64,000 bases of DNA from Fen-1273 sp963748405. Its GTDB lineage: Bacteria; Bacteroidota; Ignavibacteria; UBA10030; UBA6906. Shown here piece after piece: positions 25,871 through 34,000 of this stretch. Made by a program: the position numbers and the translations under genes. A model generated the notes under the pieces. That model ran no database searches and was not told the origin of the DNA. It saw nothing but the letters and a program-made list of their open reading frames with translations. Numbering within the stretch: the first letter of the stretch is position 1; each line of letters starts with the position of its first letter. The stretch is from assembly GCA_963748405.1 (NCBI GenBank), contig CAVVIT010000007.1, forward strand, positions 574,647 to 638,646, written 5' to 3'.

Positions 25871-27076
25871 TCACGCAGAGATGACATTCTGTGCGGCGCG
25901 CTCCTCCGGGTGTGCGGTCAGCCGTGTGACGTGCACCAGCATGAGTATCCAGAGACCGTACGCCACGAAGAGGAGATGGTATTCCGCGAGGGGCTCGAGG
26001 AACCGGAATTCGGTCACCGAAGGCATGCAGAGGATGAAGACGAAGAGGGCGGATTCGATCCGTCGGGTTCCTGCGCCCCGGAGCAGTATGTAGGCGGGAG
26101 GGATGAGCTGGATGAACGAGTAGTCCTTGAACCGGGGGACGACAAGCGGATATGCGAGGCATGCCAGCGAGACCGCAAGGATCCGCCGGTTCGGGATACC
26201 TGACCTGGTGAGATTCAGGATCAAGCGCGCCGTGACCGCAAGGACCGCGACCGCGTGCAGGGCGAACAGGAGCTTGACGGCGGAATCCGGAAGGGTCCAT
26301 CCGGTGTGCGACCCGATGAGGTCGCGCGTATCGGCGAGGCATGCCCACAGGCACGGGTTCGACGATCCCCGTTCACCCGGCCACAGGAGCACGCGTCCGT
26401 TTGCGAGAAATGATTCGAACAGACGGGGCCAGCCGGCGAACGAGATCGCCAGCGGCGCCCCGATCGCCAGGATTCCCGATGCGAACGGGAGCGCCCCCTT
26501 TCGCGGGGGGAGGAAGAGGAGCAGGAGGAGAAACAGTCCGTTCGTCACCTTGAACACGGCGCTCGCGGCGACAAGAAGCGCAAAGACAAGCGGCCGGTCG
26601 TCCGCGAGCGCAAGAAAACCTCCCCAGAGAAATGCCTGCTCGACGATTGCCACGTTTCCCGTTGACAGATCGATAAGTATCGCGGCGTTGAATGCAAGCG
26701 CCGCGAACGCGTAGAAGAAAAGGTCCGGGGGCTTGAGCATCTTCCGCCAGGCAAGGAGGAGCGCGGCGAGGAACACCCCCTTGAGGAGGAGCCACGCCAG
26801 ACGGGCATCGGGATAGGCCAGTGCGGGAGCCCATCCGAACAGGGGGAGGACGTGGGGGGGATAAACGAACATGAGGTGTTCCGGGATCCCCTGCGGAGCG
26901 GTATCGTAGGGGTTCAACCCGCGGGAATACGCAAGCGACGTATAGTAATAGGTTGCAAAATCCCTCTGGAATTTCCCCGGGGAAAAAGCGAGGAGGCCGA
27001 AGAATCCCGCCGCTCCCGCGATGAGAAGGGCGCCGACGAGAATTTTGAGTGTGCCGCTCTTCATGTTTGCCGCCAT
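25871..27076 (-). CDS. GT87/DUF2029-type polyprenyl-phosphate mannosyltransferase-like membrane protein
   Basis: 401 residues with ~10 membrane helices. The N-terminal periplasmic loop with FQRDFATYYYTSLAYSRG and LNPYDTAPQG, followed by FVYPPHVLPLF, is the signature of the GT87 (DUF2029) GT-C glycosyltransferases, where the acidic residue after the first helix is catalytic. Members transfer mannose or other pentose/hexose from polyprenyl phosphate. A later conserved GRVLLWPGERGSSNP and the loop KDYSFIQLIPPAYIL fit. Start may be 27076 or the Met at 27064. Stands alone; acceptor unknown. Confidence 0.8.
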   Translation of the reverse strand: MAANMKSGTLKILVGALLIAGAAGFFGLLAFSPGKFQRDFATYYYTSLAYSRGLNPYDTAPQGIPEHLMFVYPPHVLPLFGWAPALAYPDARLAWLLLKGVFLAALLLAWRKMLKPPDLFFYAFAALAFNAAILIDLSTGNVAIVEQAFLWGGFLALADDRPLVFALLVAASAVFKVTNGLFLLLLLFLPPRKGALPFASGILAIGAPLAISFAGWPRLFESFLANGRVLLWPGERGSSNPCLWACLADTRDLIGSHTGWTLPDSAVKLLFALHAVAVLAVTARLILNLTRSGIPNRRILAVSLACLAYPLVVPRFKDYSFIQLIPPAYILLRGAGTRRIESALFVFILCMPSVTEFRFLEPLAEYHLLFVAYGLWILMLVHVTRLTAHPEERAAQNVISA

Positions 27077-27207
27077 GTGTCCCTAAATACCATTTCTCTG
27101 CGACAAATACAAAACCTCCAGCGCCCGCATTCCCGGGGGATGCCCGCGCGTCGCTGAGCCGGATATTCACCGGGTTGATCTTTGCCGCGTTTCCCGCCGG
27201 CGGTTGA

Positions 27208-27327
27208 GGGAAGGGAGCGTACCGCGTGTCGATCGAAAAGGCGATGCGGGGGACGATCAACGGCGGGGGACAGGAGATTCAATTCAACAACTTTAACGGA
27301 AGCATCTACATCCGCAAAGGCATCTGA
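27208..27327 (+). pseudogene. C-terminal remnant of a DUF4097-type beta-strand repeat protein
   Basis: After an in-frame stop at 27205, 39 codons read GKGAYRVSIEKAMRGTINGG, GQEIQFNNFNGSIYIRKG, I and stop at 27327. The INGGG...NGSIYIRKG pattern is the typical end of DUF4097 (putative adhesin) proteins. No larger frame joins it upstream, so only the last ~40 codons remain. It lies in the 290-base gap between two leftward genes, the rest of which holds nothing recognisable. Confidence 0.55.
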
Positions 27328-27366
27328 CAGGCCGCCGGCCGCGGGCGGGCGCTGGACGGTGCGGGT

Positions 27367-30300
27367 TCAGCCGGGAAAGGCGACGACGATCTTCGTCCCG
27401 TGCGAGCGGTCCAGCGCCACGCGCCCCGCGATCTGTCCGGTGAGCGTGACGACCAGGTTCATCCCCATCGACGTCAGTGCCTGGATGTCGACCCCCGGGG
27501 GGAACCCGACGCCGTCGTCCGCCACGGTCATCTCCAGCGTCTCCCTGTCCGCCCGTCTCAAAGTGACGATCACTTCCCCCCTGTCCCGATCCCGGAACGC
27601 GTGTTTCAATGCGTTAGAGACGAGCTCGTTGACGATGAGGCCGCAGGGGATGGCAATGTCGACGCCGAGGAACATGCTTTCCGCGTGCACGGTGCAGGTG
27701 ATCCCCGCCCTGTACGCCGAGCGCATCAGTTCGGACGTCACCGTGGTCAGGTACTCCCCGAAGTCGATGTTCGCCATATCGGCCGAGCGGTAGAGTTTTT
27801 CGTGGACCAGGGCCATCGATCGCACCCGGTCCTGCGTTTCCCTGAACAGCCTCCGCACCGACTGGTCCCCGGTCTGGTAGGCCTGGATGTTGAGGAGGCT
27901 TGAGATCACCTGGAGGTTGTTCTTGACGCGGTGGTGAACCTCCTTCAGCAGGACTTCCTTTTCCCGGAGAGAGCTGGTGATGGTCTTCTCGTGCTCCTCC
28001 TGCGCCAGGAGCCTGGCTTCCTTTTCGCGCAGGGCCCGCGTGTGTTTCACGGTCCTGAACCTGACGAATCCGAATACGCCGCCGGCCAGGGCGATCACGT
28101 ACAGCGCGTCCGCCCACCAGGTTTGCCAGAAGGGGGGGACGATGACGATCCGGAGTGCCGCCCCCTCCCGGTTCCAGACGCCGTCGTTGTTCGCAGCGGC
28201 GACGCGGAACGTATATTCCCCCGGGTCGACGTTCGTGTACGTTGCGACGTGCTCGTTCCCGCAGGGTATCCACGTCCTGTCGAACCCCTCGATCATGTAG
28301 GCGTACGAGTTCCCCCGGGGGTTCGCGTAGTCGAGCGCGGCGAATTCGATCGAGAAGAAGTTCTGCGCGTGCGTGAGCCGGATCTCCGGGAGTGCGGCGA
28401 TCTCTCCGCGGAACCGTGCGGGGGAGCCCAGGACGGTGAACGACGTCAGCGCCACCCTGGGGATCGCGTCGTTATCGCGGACGCTGTCCGGGAAGAAGCG
28501 GTTGAACCCGTTGATGCCGCCGAAGAGGAATTCCCCGTCGCGGAGCCGGAGGTATGCGCCGGCGTTGAATTCGTTGGACTGGAGTCCGTCGCTCTCGGTG
28601 AAACTGCGCACTTCCCCCGTCGCAATCGTGAACCTGGCCACGCCCCTGTTCGTGCTCAGCCAGAGGCGGCCGCGGTCGTCTTCCAGTATCCCGTACACCG
28701 TGGAATTCGGAAGCCCTTCCTGCTCGGAAAAGCGGGTGAACGTCCCGCTTGCGTCGTCAAATCTATTGAGTCCTCCTCCCATCGTGCCGACCCAGAGCGT
28801 CCCGGTCCGGTCTTCATACAGGCAGAGAACTCTGTCGTCGCTCAGGCTCCGGGGATTCCCCGGGTCGTGCCGGAAATGCGTGAACGCACCGTCCCTCATT
28901 CTGTCGAGCCCGCCCCCCATGAGCCCCACCCACATGCCCCCCCGGCGGGAATCGAGAAGGGGAAAGACCGTGTTGTCGCCGATGCTTCCCGGATCGGACG
29001 GATCGTTCAGGAATCGCCTGAATTTCCGGGTCCCCCTGTCAAACCGGGAGAGTCCCCCGTAGTACGTCCCGGCCCAGAATGTCCCCGAAGCGTCGACGTG
29101 GACGGAATTCACGGCGTTGCTTCCTATCGTCGAGGAGTCGAACCGTATCGACCGATAGGCCGTGGACCTGTTCCGCCTCCAATCGAAGTTGACGACGCCG
29201 GCGTCCTTCGTCCCGAGCCAGAGGGTTCCGTCGGGATCTTCGCATATTGACCCGATGTTGTCGCTCGGGAGTCCCCCGCCGTCGCCGGCCCGGTAATGAC
29301 GGACAAACCCACCCCGCTTCTCGATCCTGTCGAGTCCTCCTCCCGACGTGCCCACCCAGATGTTTCCGCTCCGGTCCTCATAGAACGTCCAGACGTCGTT
29401 GTCGCCGATCGTCTGTGCGTTCGATGCCGAGTGCCTGTAGTGTGCGAATCCCCTGTAGCCGCTGGAATATCGGTTCACTCCTCCCCCCGTGGTCCCGAGC
29501 CAGACCGTCCCCCCCCTGTCGATGCACAGGGATAGGACGATGTCCTGGCTCAGGCTGTTCGGATCGTCGGGTTCATTGAGACTCTGCCGCGTCGTCCTCC
29601 CGTCGTTTCGCAGGAGGCCCGTTCCGGATGTTCCGATCCAGAGAACGTGCGACGGATCCTCACCTATGCACCAGACGCTGAGCGGGCCGACGGCGCTATC
29701 GCTGGTCCCCGGGAGTGACCAGGGAACGAGCCGCCGGAGCGTCCGGTCGAATGCAAGGAGTCCCGCTCCCCACTGTGCGCAGAGGAGCGTCCCGCCCGAG
29801 GTTTCGAAGACCGCAGTGAATGTGTTTCCCCGTCCGTGCGTTCCCTCGTCGCTGCAGCCGTACCGTTCGAAGTCGTCCCGGGCGGGATCGTACCTGTTCA
29901 TCCCGTCGTATGTCCCCGCCCAGAGTGCGCCCGCTCTGTCGACGTAGACCGCCCAGACGTTGTTGTCGCTCAGGCTCCGCGGGTCGGACGGGGAGTTGGT
30001 GTACGTCCGGAGTGTTCCTTTTGCCGGGTCAAAACAGCTCAGCCCTTTTCCCACCCTTCCGAACCAGATGTGACGGGCGCTGTCCTCGGTGATCGCTGAA
30101 AGGGGCCTTCGTTCCCCGGTCTCACCGTGCAGGAGCGCCGGGGCGAAGTGGACGAACGTCTCGGAGCGAGGATCGAACCGGTCGAGCGAACCGCCGTTCG
30201 TGCCGATCCAGATATAGCCGGAAGCGTCTTCGGCGAGTGCGGAGACGTAGCTGTCGGCGAGCGAGCTGGAATCTGAGGGATCGTGACGGAACTCGCGCAT

Positions 30301-30480
30301 CACGTGTCCGTCATACCTGTCGAGCCCTTCCTGCGTCCCGAACCACATGAACCCCCGCCGGTCCTGTATGACCTTCGGGACCGCGTTCTCGGACAATCCG
30401 TTCGCCGTCGTGATGTGTTCAAACCTGAGCACGCTTTTCTGTGCGCCCGAGCTCGCGGGGAGGAGAATCAGGAACAGCAT
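27367..30480 (-). CDS. Propeller-domain sensor histidine kinase (Reg_prop, Y_Y_Y, HisKA_2)
   Basis: 1037 residues from the Met at 30480, which starts a signal sequence (MLFLILLPASSGAQ); an in-frame start at 30561 would put 27 polar residues before it. Residues ~20-690 hold about 14 two-component-regulator propeller repeats (GFMWFGTQEGLDRYDG, GYIWIGTNGGSLDRFD), forming two seven-blade propellers in the periplasm. A Y_Y_Y domain (~690-755) and one membrane helix (~765-785) follow. The cytosolic part has a coiled coil, HisKA_2 with EVHHRVKNNLQVISSLL (phospho-His850) and an ATPase with VNELVSNALKHAF and DDGVGFPPG. There is no C-terminal DNA-binding or receiver domain, so it is not the SusR-type hybrid. 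A partner regulator is not adjacent. Confidence 0.92.
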   Translation of the reverse strand: MLFLILLPASSGAQKSVLRFEHITTANGLSENAVPKVIQDRRGFMWFGTQEGLDRYDGHVMREFRHDPSDSSSLADSYVSALAEDASGYIWIGTNGGSLDRFDPRSETFVHFAPALLHGETGERRPLSAITEDSARHIWFGRVGKGLSCFDPAKGTLRTYTNSPSDPRSLSDNNVWAVYVDRAGALWAGTYDGMNRYDPARDDFERYGCSDEGTHGRGNTFTAVFETSGGTLLCAQWGAGLLAFDRTLRRLVPWSLPGTSDSAVGPLSVWCIGEDPSHVLWIGTSGTGLLRNDGRTTRQSLNEPDDPNSLSQDIVLSLCIDRGGTVWLGTTGGGVNRYSSGYRGFAHYRHSASNAQTIGDNDVWTFYEDRSGNIWVGTSGGGLDRIEKRGGFVRHYRAGDGGGLPSDNIGSICEDPDGTLWLGTKDAGVVNFDWRRNRSTAYRSIRFDSSTIGSNAVNSVHVDASGTFWAGTYYGGLSRFDRGTRKFRRFLNDPSDPGSIGDNTVFPLLDSRRGGMWVGLMGGGLDRMRDGAFTHFRHDPGNPRSLSDDRVLCLYEDRTGTLWVGTMGGGLNRFDDASGTFTRFSEQEGLPNSTVYGILEDDRGRLWLSTNRGVARFTIATGEVRSFTESDGLQSNEFNAGAYLRLRDGEFLFGGINGFNRFFPDSVRDNDAIPRVALTSFTVLGSPARFRGEIAALPEIRLTHAQNFFSIEFAALDYANPRGNSYAYMIEGFDRTWIPCGNEHVATYTNVDPGEYTFRVAAANNDGVWNREGAALRIVIVPPFWQTWWADALYVIALAGGVFGFVRFRTVKHTRALREKEARLLAQEEHEKTITSSLREKEVLLKEVHHRVKNNLQVISSLLNIQAYQTGDQSVRRLFRETQDRVRSMALVHEKLYRSADMANIDFGEYLTTVTSELMRSAYRAGITCTVHAESMFLGVDIAIPCGLIVNELVSNALKHAFRDRDRGEVIVTLRRADRETLEMTVADDGVGFPPGVDIQALTSMGMNLVVTLTGQIAGRVALDRSHGTKIVVAFPG

Positions 30481-30901
30481 CAGGTGGGCGGGGGACAGGG
30501 GGGAAGCTTTCGTACCGATGTCATGGTCTTCCTTTGCGCAGGCGGATCCCGCCGGCGCCAAAAACGCGAAAAAGCCCCGTCGGTCACATGGAGACGTGAT
30601 CGAAGAGGCCTATACCAAATGCCGCCACCCGGAAGACTGCGAATCCGTCCGGATGCCGGACTCCCTTCACTTTCTCGAATATGCCGAGATCCGCGTTCAG
30701 AAGCAATCGCCTCCAGATCACAATTTCAATTGCCTCTTGCGGCCAATATCGTCATATTCAAATGTGATTGTGCGCGGGACGTCGTACCGCCGTTTCCTGC
30801 GTTCTGTCGCAATGGTCTCTGACATCAGCCTCTCCTTACTTCGTCACGTGCCGGGAGAGGCATTTTTATTGCTCGCAGGGAACGTCTTCACCGGAGAGTG
30901 T
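30481..30901. other. Intergenic region between divergent kinases
   Basis: 421 bases with no supported gene. A possible rightward promoter is TTGCCT (30730-30735), 17 bp, CATATT (30753-30758), which would give a ~135-base leader. No hairpin or direct repeat stands out. Confidence 0.35.
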
Positions 30902-33436
30902 ATGGAACAGCAGAGGAAAAAGATTCTTGTCGTCGAGGACGACGCGATCATCGCGACGTCGGAATCGATGATACTGTCGGGAGGAGGGTTCGACGTGATC
31001 AGCGCGCTCAACGGCGAGAAGGCGGTCGATCTCGTCCGCTCCGGCCGTGAGCAGATCGACCTGATCCTGATGGACGTCGACCTGGGGAAAGGGATGGACG
31101 GGACGCAGGCCGCCGGTGAAATCCTGAAGGACCATGACATCCCCGTGGTGTTTATTTCATCGCACACGGAAAAAGAGATCGTCGAAAAGACAGCGAAGAT
31201 CACATCCTATGGCTACGTCGTGAAGGAAACCGGGGACGCGGTCATGCTCGCGTCGGTCCGGATGGCGTTCATGCTCTACGAGGCGAACCGGGCGCTCCGG
31301 GAAAAGGAGGCCGCGCTCCGGGAGAACGAGGAACGGTTCCGGCTCGTTGCCCTCAATTCGCCCGACCACATATTCCACCAGGACGCAGACCTCCGGTACA
31401 CATGGGTGGCCAACCCGGCGTCGCCTCTTGCGATTGCCGTGAGGGAGGGAAAGACCGACCGTGATTTCTTTGGCGAAGAGGAAGCGGCGAGAATCGCGGC
31501 CATCAAAAGGCGCGTCATCGAGGAGGGTGTCAGCGCGCGGACGGAGGCCTACCTGATCGACGCGGACGGATCGAAACGCCTTTTCGAAGGATTCTACGAA
31601 CCTCGCCGGGACGCCGCCGGGCGCATCGTCGGCCTGACGGGATACGCCCGCGATATCTCTGAGCGGAGGAAGATGGAGGAAATGCTCGCCCGGAGCGAGC
31701 GCCAGCACAGGGTCCTCGTCGAGGGGATGAACGAGAGCCTGATGCAGGTCGACAACGACGACGTCATACTGTTCGTGAACGACCAGTTCTGCGCTCTCAC
31801 GGGGTACGCGCGGGAGGAGCTCCTGGGGAGGAGGGGATTCGATATCCTCTTCGATGCACGGGACGCAGGCAGGATGGAAGAGAACAACAGGAGGCGCCTG
31901 CAGGGCATTTCCGACGCGTACGAGATTCGACTGAAGAAAAAGAGCGGACACCGGATCTGGGTTCAGATCAGCGGCTCACCTGTTGACGACGCACGCGGGA
32001 ACGTCGTCGGCTCGATCGGCGTGATCACGGACATTACCGAACGGAAACACGCGGAGGAGGCTCTCCGGCGTTCCGAGGAGAAATTCAGGGGGATCTTCGA
32101 AAATGCTCCGCTCGGCATATTCCAGTCGACGTTCGAGGGGAGGCTCCTGAGCGTGAACGCGACGGCGCTGAAGATGTTCGGGTACAGCGCGGAGGACAGG
32201 GCAATCATGGGCGCCATGAACGTCGCGAAGGATCTCTTTGTCGACCCTGCCCGGCGCGAATCGTTCCTCCGGGCGGCGAAGGAGAGCGAGACGTTTGTCA
32301 CGGACGAAGTGGAGTACAGGAGGAAAAACGGGACGGAGTTCCGTGCGATTCTCTCCATGCGTTCGGTGCGCGATGCCGAGGGCAAGCCCCTGATGCTCGA
32401 GGGGTTCGTGGAAGACATCACGGAGCGACTCCGCCTCGAATCGGTCATGAGGGAAAACGAGGAACACCTGCGGGAAATCGCCGACAACATGATGGACATG
32501 GTCGTCAGGGTGGACGTGGGGGGCGTGTTCCGTTATGTCTCTCCGTCGCACGAGCGGGTCCTGGGTTTCCGCCCGGCGGAGCTCCTGGGCACCTGGGCTC
32601 CCGCCCTCATGCACCCGGACGACCGTGATGAGGTCGTCAGCAGCCTGAGGAGCATTTTCCGGGCCGGGACCGGGTCGTTGAGGTTCCGGGCCCGTCACAA
32701 GAGCGGCGAGTACCGCTGGCTGGAATCCACGGGCAGAAGCGTCGCGAACGAGAGCGGGGTGTTCGTCGGCGCCGTGATAGGCAGCCGGGACATTACGGAC
32801 CGGCAGAAGGCCGAGGAACGGCTGGTGGAGTCACTCAAGGAGAAGGAGATTCTCGTCAAGGAGGTGCTTCACCGGGTAAAGAACAATCTGAACCTGGTGG
32901 CGAGCCTCCTGAGGCTCCAGTCGGGTTACGTCGTCTCGCCTGAGGATGCCGATCTCTTCCGCGAGGCGCGCGACAGGATTACCGCGCTGGCGCGCATCCA
33001 CGAAAACCTGTACCGCTCGCGTAACCTGGCCCGCGTCGATTTCCGTTCGTACGTCTCGGATATCGTGCGGAATCTTGCTGAAGCCTACCGGAACGAAAGG
33101 ATCAGGACCCGGCTGGAGGTCGCCGCAACCGAGGTCGGAGTCGACAGGGCCATCCCTCTCGGCCTCATTGTCAACGAGCTTGTCACGAACTGCATGAAGT
33201 ATGCGTTTCCGGATGACCGGGTAGGAGAGATCGTTGTCTCGTACGCAGGGGGGGAAGGAACAGGGGAACAACTCTCCGTGAGGGACAACGGCGTCGGAAT
33301 CCCGCCGGCGCTTGAAGTGGGAAGCCCGCAGACGTTCGGGCTCAGCCTCGTGAACCTGCTTGCCGAGCAGATCAACGGGAAACTGGAAGTGAAATCCGGA
33401 GATGGGACCGAGTTCATACTCCGTTTCCCCGGATAG
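30902..33436 (+). CDS. REC-PAS-PAS-PAS-PAS-HisKA_2 cytosolic histidine kinase
   Basis: 844 residues, no membrane segment. A receiver domain (1-120; VVEDDAIIATSES, phospho-Asp58 in LMDVDLGKGMDG, Lys in YVVKET) comes first. Four PAS/PAC units follow (~145-265, ~270-395, ~395-520, ~525-645), each ending in a DITER/DISER/DITDR-type PAC end. HisKA_2 then has KEVLHRVKNNLNLVASLLRL (phospho-His657), and the ATPase has VNELVTNCMKYAFPDD and RDNGVGIPP. An N-terminal receiver on a HisKA_2 kinase implies that an upstream kinase tunes it. The HisKA_2 core is close to that of the divergent propeller kinase, so the two may be paralogues. Neighbours are signalling genes. Confidence 0.93.
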   Translation: MEQQRKKILVVEDDAIIATSESMILSGGGFDVISALNGEKAVDLVRSGREQIDLILMDVDLGKGMDGTQAAGEILKDHDIPVVFISSHTEKEIVEKTAKITSYGYVVKETGDAVMLASVRMAFMLYEANRALREKEAALRENEERFRLVALNSPDHIFHQDADLRYTWVANPASPLAIAVREGKTDRDFFGEEEAARIAAIKRRVIEEGVSARTEAYLIDADGSKRLFEGFYEPRRDAAGRIVGLTGYARDISERRKMEEMLARSERQHRVLVEGMNESLMQVDNDDVILFVNDQFCALTGYAREELLGRRGFDILFDARDAGRMEENNRRRLQGISDAYEIRLKKKSGHRIWVQISGSPVDDARGNVVGSIGVITDITERKHAEEALRRSEEKFRGIFENAPLGIFQSTFEGRLLSVNATALKMFGYSAEDRAIMGAMNVAKDLFVDPARRESFLRAAKESETFVTDEVEYRRKNGTEFRAILSMRSVRDAEGKPLMLEGFVEDITERLRLESVMRENEEHLREIADNMMDMVVRVDVGGVFRYVSPSHERVLGFRPAELLGTWAPALMHPDDRDEVVSSLRSIFRAGTGSLRFRARHKSGEYRWLESTGRSVANESGVFVGAVIGSRDITDRQKAEERLVESLKEKEILVKEVLHRVKNNLNLVASLLRLQSGYVVSPEDADLFREARDRITALARIHENLYRSRNLARVDFRSYVSDIVRNLAEAYRNERIRTRLEVAATEVGVDRAIPLGLIVNELVTNCMKYAFPDDRVGEIVVSYAGGEGTGEQLSVRDNGVGIPPALEVGSPQTFGLSLVNLLAEQINGKLEVKSGDGTEFILRFPG

Positions 33437-33638
33437 GACCCCGGAGCGGAAGGGCCGGGATCACTCTCCATCTGCACACATTCAGCCAGAGGCGCCGGCC
33501 CCCGGGCCTTTCCCTCCGAGTTATTCCCCTGAACGTCACCCGGGCGAGGATTTCTCGCCCCAAAATGCCTCCTGTTTTTCTGTCAATTCGGAAACCTGTG
33601 TGACGGCCGGACACAGGATCCGGAAGCCTCTGCGTTTC

Positions 33639-33684
33639 CCGTGACAGCTGTCACGGCTGCTTCGGTACTGGCACCCCGATTGAA
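33639..33684 (+). promoter_or_regulatory. 18-bp perfect palindrome and sigma54-like element
   Basis: CCGTGACAGCTGTCACGG (33639-33656) is a perfect dyad, operator-like. Thirteen bases later TGGCAC-CCCGA-TTGAA (33669-33684) resembles a sigma54 -24/-12 promoter (TGGCAC-N5-TTGCA) but has A instead of the invariant C at -12, so activity is doubtful. The 57-residue gene begins at 33716. Confidence 0.4.
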
Positions 33685-33715
33685 CATCGTATGGCAGCGA
33701 CAAAGGAGATGGGCA

Positions 33716-33889
33716 ATGCGAGAAAATCACTTTGAGTTGTACAAGTCGAGGGTCTTCAAGACGATCCTCGAAACTGAGAGAAAACTGAACACGTCGTCGC
33801 TGGGCGATACGCTCCTGCGTCACTATTTCAACTCCGGTTACTCGGAAAAGAGCGCTGCGACGGCGATTATCGAGGTTGTCAGCGTGTAG
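33716..33889 (+). CDS. 57-residue protein of unknown function between two kinases
   Basis: ATG 33716 is preceded by AAAGGAG at eight bases, much better than the in-frame upstream start at 33641. The protein (MRENHFELYKSRVFKTILE at the start) is soluble, helical and charged; the end has SGYSEKSAATAIIEVVSV. AT content and codon use differ somewhat from the kinases. No family is recognised. Its place between two sensor kinases, behind a palindrome, suggests a small regulator or signalling adaptor, but this is inference only. Confidence 0.6.
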   Translation: MRENHFELYKSRVFKTILETERKLNTSSLGDTLLRHYFNSGYSEKSAATAIIEVVSV

Positions 33890-34000
33890 CGGACCTGCGC
33901 AATTGCCCCGATTCAGTCCCCGGACAAGCTCTCCGATGGTATGTTTATTGCATTCTCCGTGACATCCTCCAGGTGTGGGGAGACAGAGGCCAAGGTGCAA

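Noticed and set aside
27931..29250. 439-codon rightward frame opposite the propeller kinase.
   Set aside because: Antisense shadow of regular propeller repeats; no domain or ribosome-binding site.
30347..30901. N-terminal extension of the receiver-first kinase.
   Set aside because: The receiver domain starts right after ATG 30902 and the upstream ~185 codons show no domain and overlap the divergent kinase gene.
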